Shown here piece by piece: positions 1-6,624 of a stretch of DNA of 12,037 nt. The position numbers and the translations under genes were made by a program. The notes beneath the pieces were generated by a model, which worked only from the letters and a program-made list of their open reading frames with translations, was not told the DNA's origin and did no database searches. The stretch comes from Actinomycetota bacterium (GTDB lineage Bacteria; Actinomycetota; Thermoleophilia; Solirubrobacterales; Solirubrobacteraceae). The stretch is from contig WLNV01000028.1 in assembly GCA_009699615.1 (NCBI GenBank), positions 1-12,037 of the forward strand, given 5' to 3'. How positions within the stretch are numbered: position 1 is the stretch's first letter; each line of letters begins with the position of its first letter.

Positions 1-119
1 GACTTGTGATTGTTGGCGCGTGGAGGCGGCCCGAGGAACTTGTTGAGGATTCCAAAAACGATGCCGATAGTGACACCGACGGCGATGAAGATCAGGGCAG
101 GGGCGTAAGTAGCCAACAC
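1..119 (-). CDS. nuoA: NADH-quinone oxidoreductase subunit A (partial, N-terminus)
   Basis: Only the first 39 codons are in the window; the gene runs off the left edge on the minus strand. NuoA is a small three-helix membrane subunit of respiratory complex I, which oxidises NADH, reduces quinone and pumps protons. The translation begins MLATYAPALIFIAVGV, continues as one long hydrophobic helix and then reads NKFLGPPPRANNHK. A first helix followed by a LGP-P-R-x-N-x-x-K loop is the usual NuoA N-terminus. I chose the GTG at 119; an in-frame GTG at 137 would add six residues (MIQQQT), and neither has a convincing ribosome binding site at ideal distance. nuoA normally heads the nuo operon, so the remaining nuo genes probably lie to the left, outside the window. 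The assignment rests on a short stretch but the pattern is characteristic. Confidence 0.8.
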   Translation of the reverse strand, partial: MLATYAPALIFIAVGVTIGIVFGILNKFLGPPPRANNHK

Positions 120-188
120 GGTCTGTTGTTGTATCACCTAAGAGCGGCGTGAAGACGACCGATCAGAGATCGTGACAAAGAGCTCAAA

Positions 189-632
189 TTGAGACAACTG
201 GCGGATATTGCGGCGGGACTCGTCGCCACTCTCGCTGCGCTGACGGCGCTGGCTGGGGCTTGGGCGTGGTGGCGTGGATCGATCGAGCGCGTTTTTTGGA
301 TTGCTTGGCGCACAACGCAGCTCGCGACGACGACTCTCGCGGCCGCAGCGCTGGTCGTATTCGTCGCCGGCTACAAGCCCGCGAGTGGGCTCTTCTGGCT
401 CTACATGCTGCTGCCGATAGCAGTCTCGATCATCGCCGAGCAGCTGCGTGTCGCATCGGCCGACTCGGTGCTCAGCTCACGCGGACTTGACGATGCCCAG
501 GCTGTCGGTGAACTGCCCGCCGCCGAGCAGCAGATGATCGTCTCAACGATCGCCCACCGTGAGCTGGCGGTTGCCGCGACCGCCTCTCTGGTGATCGCCT
601 TTCTTGCGCTGCGCGTTATCGCAACGGCCTGA
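189..632 (+). CDS. Small integral membrane protein, function unknown
   Basis: 147 residues starting at TTG; I do not recognise the family. Four hydrophobic stretches are visible at about residues 7-27, 38-60, 66-84 and 124-145, separated by short basic or mixed loops. The only sizeable soluble part is about residues 86-122, a polar loop with RVASADSVLSSRGLDDAQAV. No catalytic or metal motif is visible. It is divergent from nuoA (69 bases between the starts) and 65 bases upstream of the cytochrome c gene, so a role in the respiratory membrane is suggested by position only. The ribosome binding site before the TTG is weak, and the true start could be another codon nearby. Codon composition looks like its neighbours and the frame is open across the hydrophobic pattern, which supports a real gene. 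Confidence 0.65.
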   Translation: MRQLADIAAGLVATLAALTALAGAWAWWRGSIERVFWIAWRTTQLATTTLAAAALVVFVAGYKPASGLFWLYMLLPIAVSIIAEQLRVASADSVLSSRGLDDAQAVGELPAAEQQMIVSTIAHRELAVAATASLVIAFLALRVIATA

Positions 633-681
633 CCAGCGCGCCAACTTGGCGGGCGGCCAGCCGGTCCGGCCTGCTCTCTCG

Positions 682-687
682 TATTAT
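682..687 (+). promoter_or_regulatory. Candidate -10 element for the cytochrome c gene
   Basis: TATTAT matches five of six bases of the bacterial -10 consensus and is conspicuous in this GC-rich sequence. It ends ten bases before the ATG at 698, so a transcript starting about seven bases downstream would have almost no leader. I see no good -35 hexamer at 16-18 bases. If real, it would drive the cytochrome-serS-pxpABC series. Confidence 0.4.
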
Positions 688-697
688 TCGGAGACGA

Positions 698-1123
698 ATG
701 CTGCTGCGCCGCTCACTCCCACTGATCTTGATCGCAACCGCTGGCCTCCTGCTGGCCGCCTGCGGCTCTCAGGGCAACAGCGTTACTGGCCAGTCCGCTG
801 CGATTGAGTCGGGCAGCCAGCTCTTTGCCGCGCGCTGCTCTGGCTGTCACACACTCAGCGCTGTCGGCGCCGAGGGGTCGGCCGCGAAGGTCTCGGGCGC
901 GGAGAAGACAAACGGGCCGAATTTCGACAAGCGCAAGGAGTGCTACGACAACGTCCTCTACGCGCTGCGCAACGGCGGCTTCTCCGGCGCGATCATGCCG
1001 GCCAACATTGTTGTCGGCAAGGAGAGCGAGCAGGTCGCCGCCTTCCTCGCCAAGTACGCCGGAAGCGAAGCGATGGGCAGCACGACGAAGTGCGCAGCAA
1101 CCCCGGCGAACGCCGGCGGCTAG
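698..1123 (+). CDS. Membrane-anchored lipoprotein cytochrome c (class I, single heme)
   Basis: 141 residues. The N-terminus MLLRRSLPLILIATAGLLLAAC is a lipoprotein signal with a lipobox (LAAC, Cys22 as the lipidated residue), so the protein should sit on the outer face of the cytoplasmic membrane. A single heme-binding motif CSGCH lies at residues 47-51; the likely distal ligand is Met100 in IMP-A, and NGPNF at 72-76 resembles the loop of small class I cytochromes. Size and layout fit a mono-heme electron carrier. An extra cysteine (Cys82) is not part of the heme motif. The start is the ATG at 698, with GGAG just upstream. The stop is 21 bases before serS. Its nearness to nuoA suggests work in the respiratory chain, but the electron donor and acceptor cannot be read from the sequence. 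Confidence 0.88.
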   Translation: MLLRRSLPLILIATAGLLLAACGSQGNSVTGQSAAIESGSQLFAARCSGCHTLSAVGAEGSAAKVSGAEKTNGPNFDKRKECYDNVLYALRNGGFSGAIMPANIVVGKESEQVAAFLAKYAGSEAMGSTTKCAATPANAGG

Positions 1124-1144
1124 CAGGGGCCGGGCTGGCGCGCG

Positions 1145-2398
1145 ATGCTGGACCTAAAGCGCCTGCGCAGTGAACCGGATGTTGTAAGAGCAGCGCTCGA
1201 ACGGCGCGGCGGCGCCGACGGGCTGGACCGTGTGATCGAACTCGACGAGCAGCGCCGCTCGCTGTTGCCTCAACTTGAGGCGCTGCGCGCTGAGCAGAAT
1301 GCCGCCAACGAAGCAATCTCGGCTGCAAAGGCCAGCGGCGAATCGGCCGACGAACAGATCGCCGCGATGAAGGACGTCGCGGCGCGTGCGAAGACGCTCG
1401 AGGCCGAGTTGCAGGGCGCCGAGGCTGAGCTGGACGAAGCGCTTGCGCTGCTGCCAAACCTCCCCGACGACGACGCCCCGGCCGAGGACACCGTGCTGCG
1501 CGAGTGCGGCGAGCGACCAACATTCGACTTCGAGCCGCGCGACCACCTCGATCTTTCCGGCGAGCGGATCGACATGGAACGTGGCGCTCGGCTTTCCGGC
1601 GCTCGCTTCGCCTACCTGCGCGGCGAGCTTGTGATGCTCGAGCTGGCGTTGGTCCGTTGGACTCTGGAGCTGCTCGGCGAGCATGGCTTCGAGCCTGTAA
1701 TCCCACCCGTGCTGGTTCGCGAAGAGGCACTCCATGGAACCGGCTTCCTGCCGGATACCGAACAGCAGATCTACAAACTTGCCGACGACGACCTCTACCT
1801 CGTCGGGACCAGCGAAGTGGCACTCGCATCGCTCCACGCCGACGAGATTCTCGATGCTGAGAAGCTGCCGCTGCGCTACGCCGGTTTCTCACCCTGTTTC
1901 CGGCGCGAGGCCGGTTCGGCAGGCCGCGACACGCGCGGCATCTTCCGCGTTCATCAGTTCGACAAGGTTGAGATGTTCAGCTTCGTGCCGCCCGAGGCCG
2001 CTAAGGACGAGCATCTGAGATTGCTCGCAATCGAGGAGCAGATTCTGACCGAGCTCGGGCTCCCCTACCGCGTCGTCGACATCGCGATCGATGATCTCGG
2101 CGCCTCGGCAGCGCGGAAGTTCGACTGCGAAGCGTGGCTTCCGAGCCAGGAGCGCTACCGCGAACTGACATCAACTTCGAACACGAGCGACTTCCAGGCC
2201 CGCCGGCTGGCAATCCGGATGCGCCGCGAAGGCGGCAAGCCGGAGCTGCTGGCAACGCTCAACGGAACCGCCATCGCAGTTGGACGAACGATGATCGCGC
2301 TGCTCGAGAACGGGCAGCAGGCCGACGGTTCGGTCGTTCTCCCCGAGTGCCTCGTGGCTTGCGGCGCGCCGGCCGTGCTGCCGCCAGCGGGAGGCTGA
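1145..2398 (+). CDS. serS: Seryl-tRNA synthetase (class II)
   Basis: 417 residues, full length for a bacterial SerRS. The enzyme activates serine with ATP and charges tRNA-Ser in the cytoplasm. The N-terminal domain begins MLDLKRLRSEPDVVRAALER, and residues 28-105 form the long antiparallel coiled coil that grips the long variable arm of tRNA-Ser. The catalytic core follows: motif 1 around GFEPVIPPVLVRE (181-193), the serine-binding TSE loop at 222-224, motif 2 from CFRREAGSAGRDTRG (251-265) to RVHQFDKVEMF, and motif 3 in LLATLNGTAIAVGRTMIALLEN (368-389). All key arginines and acidic residues of the family are visible, so it should be active. The start is ATG at 1145 with AGGGG some 15 bases upstream. 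The 21-base gap before it leaves no room for a T-box leader. Two tRNA-Ser genes lie further right in the window. Confidence 0.97.
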   Translation: MLDLKRLRSEPDVVRAALERRGGADGLDRVIELDEQRRSLLPQLEALRAEQNAANEAISAAKASGESADEQIAAMKDVAARAKTLEAELQGAEAELDEALALLPNLPDDDAPAEDTVLRECGERPTFDFEPRDHLDLSGERIDMERGARLSGARFAYLRGELVMLELALVRWTLELLGEHGFEPVIPPVLVREEALHGTGFLPDTEQQIYKLADDDLYLVGTSEVALASLHADEILDAEKLPLRYAGFSPCFRREAGSAGRDTRGIFRVHQFDKVEMFSFVPPEAAKDEHLRLLAIEEQILTELGLPYRVVDIAIDDLGASAARKFDCEAWLPSQERYRELTSTSNTSDFQARRLAIRMRREGGKPELLATLNGTAIAVGRTMIALLENGQQADGSVVLPECLVACGAPAVLPPAGG

Positions 2399-2406
2399 AG
2401 CCGCTG

Positions 2407-3153
2407 ATGGACCTCAACGCCGACATGGCGGAGGGGAATGGGCCGGAGGGCTGGGCAGCGGACGCTGCGCTGCTCGATGTTGTGACCAGCGCCAACATCG
2501 CCTGCGGCGGCCACGCCGGCGATCCGGAGACGATGCGCCGCGCCTGCGAGGCCGCCTTGGGGCGCGGCGTGAGGATCGGGGCACACCCCGGCTACGCCGA
2601 CCGCGAAAACTTCGGGCGAATCGAACTGGCGCTGCCGGTCGGCGAGATCGCCTCGCAGGTCGAAGAGCAGCTTGCGCTGCTGCGGCAGATCGCCGCCGAA
2701 GAGGGTGGCAGTGTGACCCACGTCAAGCCGCACGGCGCGCTCTACCACCGGGCAGCGAGCGACCCCGAGCTGGCGGAAGCGCTCGCCGAGCGGATCGCTT
2801 CGGTCGACCCCGCACTGGCGCTGCTGGCTCCAGCCGACTCAGAGCTGCTGAGCGCCGCGCGGCGCCTCGAACTGCCTACCGCCGCCGAAGGGTTCGCCGA
2901 CCGCGCTTACGGCGATGACGGCCTGCTCGTCCCTCGAGAGCTGCCGGGAAGCCTGCTCGGCCCAGAGCAGGCGATCAGGCAGGCGCTGTCGCTGGCGATC
3001 GACGGGACGGTGACGACCGCCGACGGAAGCACGATCGAGATCGCTGCCGATTCGGTCTGCGTCCACGGCGACTCGCCTGGAGCGGTTGAGCTGACGCGCG
3101 ACCTGCGGGCAGCTCTGGCCGGGAGTGGCGTCGAAGTGAAGGCCTTCGCTTGA
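2407..3153 (+). CDS. pxpA: 5-oxoprolinase (ATP-hydrolysing) subunit A, LamB/YcsF family
   Basis: 248 residues, the normal size for PxpA. With PxpB and PxpC it converts 5-oxoproline (pyroglutamate, a spontaneous breakdown product of glutamine and glutamyl intermediates) to glutamate using ATP. Family signatures appear in order: DLNADMAEG (2-10), SANIACGGHAGDP (28-40), GAHPGYADRENFGR (58-71), HVKPHGALYH (105-114), FADRAYGDDGLLVPR (163-177) and VCVHGD (217-222). The frame stays open upstream into serS, but the conserved N-terminus starts at ATG 2407, eight bases after the serS stop, with GGGAGG at 2389-2394 inside the serS end as ribosome binding site. Its stop overlaps the TTG of pxpB. Tight packing behind serS suggests cotranscription. 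Confidence 0.95.
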   Translation: MDLNADMAEGNGPEGWAADAALLDVVTSANIACGGHAGDPETMRRACEAALGRGVRIGAHPGYADRENFGRIELALPVGEIASQVEEQLALLRQIAAEEGGSVTHVKPHGALYHRAASDPELAEALAERIASVDPALALLAPADSELLSAARRLELPTAAEGFADRAYGDDGLLVPRELPGSLLGPEQAIRQALSLAIDGTVTTADGSTIEIAADSVCVHGDSPGAVELTRDLRAALAGSGVEVKAFA

Positions 3154-3770
3154 GTGCCGATGCCTCATGCCGGCCGGCCGGCGACCGAGCCGTCCTGATT
3201 GAACTGAAGGACAACGACGCCGTCCAACAGCTCGCGGCCGGTCTCGAACCGCGGCGCGGCAGCGAGCTGGAGGAGATTGTCCCTGGCCACGAAACGCTTC
3301 TGCTGGTCTGGCCCTCGGCGGCTCCAGCGATCGGCAAGGTTGAAGAGCTGGTTGCCGCGGCCGCTGTCGCCGCCGAGGCGACTGCGCCGGCCGGCGAGAT
3401 CGAGCTGACGGTCAGCTACGACGGGCCCGATCTGGAGCAGGTCGCGGCAAGCTGCGGTTTCAGCCCGGAGGAGGTCGTTGCCCGCCATCTAGCCTGCCGC
3501 TACCGCGTCGGCTTTATCGGCTTCTCGCCCGGCTTCGCCTATCTGCTCGGCGGCGACGCGGCGCTTCAACCGCCGCGGCTGGCCGAGCCGCGCACGCGTG
3601 TCCCTGCCGGTGCTCTGGCGATCGCCGGCCCCTACTCGGCCGTCTACCCGCGCAGCTCGCCGGGAGGTTGGAACCTAATCGGCAGTTGCGACGAACAGAT
3701 CTTCGATCCCACACAGAATCCCCCGGCGCTGCTGACGGCGGGGACGGTTGTGCGACTGGTGGCGAAGTGA
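3150..3770 (+). CDS. pxpB: 5-oxoprolinase subunit B (KipI/YbgJ family carboxyltransferase-type domain)
   Basis: 206 residues. PxpB forms a complex with PxpC and is thought to take part in ATP-dependent opening of 5-oxoproline. The N-terminal part holds RPAGDRAVLIEL (8-19), as in KipI proteins; the conserved C-terminal core has RVGFIGFSPGFAYL (119-132), PRLAEPRTRVPAGALAIAG (142-160) and YPRSSPGGWNLIG (166-178), the family's hallmark sequences. The start must be TTG at 3150, which overlaps the pxpA stop in TTGA; no ATG or GTG is available near the conserved start in this frame. The last codons overlap the GTG of pxpC, so translation of all three subunits is probably coupled. Bacillus KipI, a homologue, inhibits the sporulation kinase KinA; next to pxpA and pxpC the metabolic role is far more likely. 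Confidence 0.94.
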   Translation: MSADASCRPAGDRAVLIELKDNDAVQQLAAGLEPRRGSELEEIVPGHETLLLVWPSAAPAIGKVEELVAAAAVAAEATAPAGEIELTVSYDGPDLEQVAASCGFSPEEVVARHLACRYRVGFIGFSPGFAYLLGGDAALQPPRLAEPRTRVPAGALAIAGPYSAVYPRSSPGGWNLIGSCDEQIFDPTQNPPALLTAGTVVRLVAK

Positions 3771-4624
3771 GCGTCGCGGTTGAAGTCGTAAAGCCGGGCG
3801 CGCTGACGACGGTGCAGGATCTCGGACGGCCCGGGTTCGCTCACCTAGGCATCCCCCGCTCCGGCGCCGCCGACCGCAGCTCGCTGAAGCTGGCCAACCG
3901 TTTGGTCGGCAACGCCGAGGGAGCCGCGGCCCTGGAGTGCACGCTGATCGGCCCAAGCCTGACCTTTGATGGCGACGCCGTCATCGCTATTACCGGCGCG
4001 GAGGTTGCGGCGCGGGTCAACGGCGAAGAGGTGGCGCTCAATTCAGCCGTCAACATTCCGGCCGGAGGCTTGCTGGAGCTGGCGACGACGAGCACAGGGC
4101 TGCGGAACTACATCGCCGTCCGTGGCGGACTCGAAGCAGAGCCGATGATGGGAAGCAGCTCGAGCGATCTGCTCAGCGGTCTCGGGCCGGCGCCGCTGAA
4201 GGCAGGGCAGACGATCGCGACCGGAAAGCCGACCGGAGAGGTTCCAGCGATCGGCGTCGCCCCGGTCGCTCCCCCCGCGGACGTACCGCTGTTGCACGTC
4301 GTCGCCGGGCCGCGCGCCGACTGGTTCGCTGACGATGCGCTCGCCCTGCTTGCGGCAAGTAGCTGGGAGGTCTCGTCCGACTCCAACCGCAGCGGCGTTC
4401 GCCTGCTCGGCCCCGAGCTGCCGCGCCTCCGCCACGACCAGCTGCTCTCCGAAGGGATGGCACACGGCGCAATTCAGGTGCCCGCCTCGGGGCAGCCGAT
4501 CATCCTGCTCGCCGACCACCCGACGACCGGCGGCTACCCCGTGATCGCCGTCGTCGCCAGCGCCGACCTTGACGCCGGCGGCCAACTCCGGCCAGGACAG
4601 AAGCTGCGCTTCGCGCTCAGTTAG
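3767..4624 (+). CDS. pxpC: 5-oxoprolinase subunit C (KipA/YbgK family)
   Basis: 285 residues. Partner of PxpB in the 5-oxoprolinase complex; the family is related to biotin-dependent carboxyltransferase domains (AHS2). Visible signatures are KPGALTTVQDLGRPGFAHLG (9-28), ADRSSLKLANRLVGN (35-49), ALECTLIGP (55-63), AITGAEV (74-80), LRNYIAVRGGL (112-122), SNRSGVRLLGP (206-216) and SEGMAHGAIQVPASGQPIIL (228-247), followed by DHPTTGGYP (250-258). The reading frame is open back to 3668, but the conserved N-terminus begins right after the GTG at 3767, which shares four bases with the pxpB stop (GTGA). It is slightly shorter than the E. coli protein because the linker around 150-175 is compact. Its stop overlaps the end of the convergent mscL gene by eight bases. 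Confidence 0.94.
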   Translation: MSVAVEVVKPGALTTVQDLGRPGFAHLGIPRSGAADRSSLKLANRLVGNAEGAAALECTLIGPSLTFDGDAVIAITGAEVAARVNGEEVALNSAVNIPAGGLLELATTSTGLRNYIAVRGGLEAEPMMGSSSSDLLSGLGPAPLKAGQTIATGKPTGEVPAIGVAPVAPPADVPLLHVVAGPRADWFADDALALLAASSWEVSSDSNRSGVRLLGPELPRLRHDQLLSEGMAHGAIQVPASGQPIILLADHPTTGGYPVIAVVASADLDAGGQLRPGQKLRFALS

Positions 4625-4640
4625 AGCCGCGCTGAGCGCG
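4612..4640. terminator. Inverted repeat spanning the convergent pxpC/mscL stops
   Basis: CGCGCTCAG (4612-4620) is repeated in perfect inverted form as CTGAGCGCG (4632-4640), giving a 9-bp stem with an 11-base loop. The stop codons of both convergent genes lie in the first arm and the loop. There is no T-run on either side, so it is not a textbook intrinsic terminator. U-tract-poor hairpins at gene ends are common in high-GC bacteria. It may limit read-through in both directions, but part of the repeat is also coding sequence. Confidence 0.5.
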
Positions 4641-4997
4641 CAGCTCATCACGGATCTCTGCCAGCAGCTCGAGCTCGCTTGCTTCCTCTTCTGAGCTGGC
4701 TCCGCGGAGCCGGTTGAGCGTGTTCATCGGTTTGATGACGAAGAAGAAGACGGCCGCTGCAACCGAAAGGAAGGCGATCAGCGCGTTGAGGAAGTTGCCG
4801 TAGTTGAACTGGCTTCCGTTGATTGTGAAGTTGAGGTTCGAGAAGTCCGGCTTGCCGATGATCGCGCCAACGACCGGAGTCAGGACGTCGGCGACGAGCG
4901 AATTGACGAGCGCCGCGAAGGCCGCGCCGATGACAACTGCAACGGCCAAATCAACAACATTTCCGCGCAGCAGAAAGTCCCTGAACTCTTTGATCAT
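4617..4997 (-). CDS. mscL: Large-conductance mechanosensitive channel MscL
   Basis: 126 residues. MscL forms a pentamer in the cytoplasmic membrane and opens under high tension to release solutes during hypo-osmotic shock. The N-terminus MIKEFRDFLLRGNVVDLAVA is the conserved amphipathic helix leading into TM1 (about 14-42); the hydrophobic gate corresponds to Leu17 and Val21, with Ala20 where E. coli has Gly22, as in Mycobacterium. A periplasmic loop (about 50-70, SNLNFTINGSQFNYGNF) precedes TM2 (about 70-92, ending FFFVIKPMN), and a charged C-terminal helix (SEEEASELELLAEIRDELR) forms the cytoplasmic bundle. The start is ATG at 4997; the ribosome binding site is poor. It lies 43 bases downstream of the secreted-protein gene on the same strand and converges on pxpC. 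Confidence 0.96.
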   Translation of the reverse strand: MIKEFRDFLLRGNVVDLAVAVVIGAAFAALVNSLVADVLTPVVGAIIGKPDFSNLNFTINGSQFNYGNFLNALIAFLSVAAAVFFFVIKPMNTLNRLRGASSEEEASELELLAEIRDELRAQRGSN

Positions 4998-5040
4998 TGG
5001 CGGATTGTTTCAGCCGCAGTGGACCTACGCAAGGCTTGCT

Positions 5041-6420
5041 TCAGCGCAGCGAGGTTGGCTGCAACGGCTGCCGCGCGCGGCGGTCCAATGCAGCAGCGTT
5101 CTTGGCGCCACCGCTGCCGCGGCCGCCGAAGTAAAGCTTCCACGAGGTTGAGAAGTGCGAGTAGCCAGCCTGCCGCGGCTCGGTTGTCGTCATCCCCGCA
5201 GTGACGGCTGCGCCGCTCGCAGCGTATGACGCGCTATCCCCGGTGCACTGCGGATCGGTCGGCTTAGTCGAATCGACGTAGTAGCCGGTCATCGGCAGCC
5301 CAACGATGGTGGTCGCGTGTGAGTAGCTGACCGTCAGTGTTCCTTGGTCGCCGCTTACCTGCGACCAGCTAGGCAGCCCGGACGTGAGCACGTCTGGGCG
5401 GCCATCGACCTTCACGCCTGCAGTGTTGAGGTTGTTGCGGTAGGTCATCCCGCTGGCGGCAGCAGAGTAGTCAAGAAAGTCAACGACGGTTCCAATCGAG
5501 TGAACGCGGAGGAATGTTTCAACGTCCTCACGGCCCGGGTACATAAGCTCGCGCCGCTCCGTCATAGGGCCGCTGTTGGCACCGATGAAATCGCGGATCG
5601 CACGCACCGGACCGACGCGATTGGTCAAGAACGCCCCCTCTCCATCGGAGAAGGTCCGCTCGCTGCGGCCGCAGCTGCGCGCCGAGATCATCGACTTGTG
5701 CATGTCGAGGATGTCGACCCCGGTCGAGTCCTTGGCGCGGATCTTCAGCCGATCCTTGATCCAGCGATCGGAGAAGCCGAGCGAATAAGAGGGAGTTGTA
5801 AGACTCGACGACTCGGGGTTCGGGCCTTGGGCGCGTCGGTAACTCGAGTAGGGCTGGCCGGAAGCGAGCGCAAACTTGTACTGCAGCGGATGGCTGCCGG
5901 CAGCCTGGTCGATCTTGATCCCGGCACGCGCCACGCCTAGCAGCAGGTAGCCGCTCTGGCCGCTGATCGGGTCGCGCACTTTCAGCCACTGGTGTGGGAG
6001 CCCGCGCAGCGCGCTCGGTAGCGCGACGTTGCTCGGCGCCTTCCCACCGACCGACGAGCCGAGCAACGCAATCTCGTCGTTGCTGTCGAACCGCAGATCG
6101 TTGTCGGCACCGGCCGACATCGCAGCGTCGGCGTACACGAGCGTCTGCTCGCCCGACGGAAGCGCCGGCTGGTAGGCATTGCCGACATCGAAGAGCTTGC
6201 GTTCATCTACTTGGAGAGGAACCTGCTGCAAACGCTTGGCCGCGTAGCGGTAGGCGACAATTCGCTGCGGCGAGGCGCCCAGCAACGCTGAAACCCGCGC
6301 GCCAGTCGCGATTATCGGATCGCCGGCGCGAGAACTGGCCACCGACGCTGAAGCTGCTGCCGGCGTCGCCGCAGCGGCCAGCAAGGGCAAGATAATCGTG
6401 AGTGGGAGCCGCTTTTTCAT
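5041..6420 (-). CDS. Secreted protein of unknown function
   Basis: 459 residues; I do not recognise the family. It starts MKKRLPLTIILPLLAAAATP followed by Ala/Ser-rich sequence, a Sec-type signal peptide with cleavage plausible around residues 23-26 (ASA-S). The mature protein is soluble with no further membrane helix. Notable stretches are QQVPLQVDERKLFD (65-78), an acidic segment DNDLRFDSNDEIALLG (106-121) that could bind a divalent cation, KVRDPISGQSGYLLL (147-161), and RSCGRSERTFSDG (248-260). Only two cysteines exist in the mature part, Cys250 and Cys392, possibly a disulfide. The C-terminus is Gly-rich then basic (GGRGSGGAKN onward). The frame is open further upstream to 6504, but the signal peptide fixes the start at ATG 6420, which also has a -10-like element seven bases upstream. 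No enzymatic motif is apparent; mscL follows 43 bases downstream. Confidence 0.78.
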   Translation of the reverse strand: MKKRLPLTIILPLLAAAATPAAASASVASSRAGDPIIATGARVSALLGASPQRIVAYRYAAKRLQQVPLQVDERKLFDVGNAYQPALPSGEQTLVYADAAMSAGADNDLRFDSNDEIALLGSSVGGKAPSNVALPSALRGLPHQWLKVRDPISGQSGYLLLGVARAGIKIDQAAGSHPLQYKFALASGQPYSSYRRAQGPNPESSSLTTPSYSLGFSDRWIKDRLKIRAKDSTGVDILDMHKSMISARSCGRSERTFSDGEGAFLTNRVGPVRAIRDFIGANSGPMTERRELMYPGREDVETFLRVHSIGTVVDFLDYSAAASGMTYRNNLNTAGVKVDGRPDVLTSGLPSWSQVSGDQGTLTVSYSHATTIVGLPMTGYYVDSTKPTDPQCTGDSASYAASGAAVTAGMTTTEPRQAGYSHFSTSWKLYFGGRGSGGAKNAAALDRRARQPLQPTSLR

Positions 6421-6433
6421 TGAGTTAATAGTA
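6421..6433 (-). promoter_or_regulatory. Candidate leaderless promoter of the secreted-protein gene
   Basis: On the minus strand TACTAT (6428-6433) is followed by exactly seven bases and then the ATG at 6420. TANNNT-N7-ATG is the known arrangement for leaderless transcripts in actinobacteria. There is no Shine-Dalgarno sequence before this ATG, which fits. The -35 region is weak (TTCTTG at a 16-base spacer). Confidence 0.5.
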
Positions 6434-6466
6434 CGAACACCCGACACACCAAGAAGATGCGCGCAG

Positions 6467-6619
6467 CTAACGAGCGTCCTCTCTAGCGACCCCAAGATTC
6501 GCAAGCCCGATGAAGAGAGCCACCGCGATGACGGCCGTTAGGGGCTCTCGACTTTGTCGGACGTCCTGCAGACCGACTGCGACCAGCAAGACAGCGCCAA
6601 CAGCGGTGAGACTGCTGCG
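6467..6619 (-). pseudogene. Decayed C-terminal fragment of a DUF4239-like gene (tandem duplicate)
   Basis: One minus-strand frame, closed by TAG on both sides (6620-6622 and 6467-6469), encodes about 49 codons with no good start codon. Its translation contains VGLQDVRQSREPLTAVIAVA then LFIGLAN. This aligns without gaps with residues 208-243 of the intact upstream protein, where the same positions read VTLQDVHHRRSHVGTVIAVA then LFVAAGN. Identities include LQDV, the Arg four residues after it, VIAVALF and the Asn. The homology ends just after the Asn, and the fragment stops ten codons later. It starts six bases after the stop of the intact gene. I read it as the remains of a second, truncated copy; it is too short and lacks a start, so a functional peptide is unlikely. 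Confidence 0.65.
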
Positions 6620-6624
6620 CTAGG

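Noticed and set aside
1124..1144. T-box or other leader riboswitch before serS
   Set aside because: Only 21 bases separate the cytochrome stop from the serS start, far too short for such a leader.
993..1892. 299-residue minus-strand open frame across serS and the cytochrome gene
   Set aside because: The translation is Arg/Ala/Ser-rich with no domain; it is the antisense shadow of serS in GC-rich DNA.
3150..3770. KipI-type inhibitor of a sporulation kinase
   Set aside because: The gene is embedded between pxpA and pxpC with overlapping stops and starts, so the 5-oxoprolinase subunit role is better supported.
4043..4651. 202-residue minus-strand open frame over pxpC
   Set aside because: Antisense shadow of pxpC; the mscL end also occupies its first codons.
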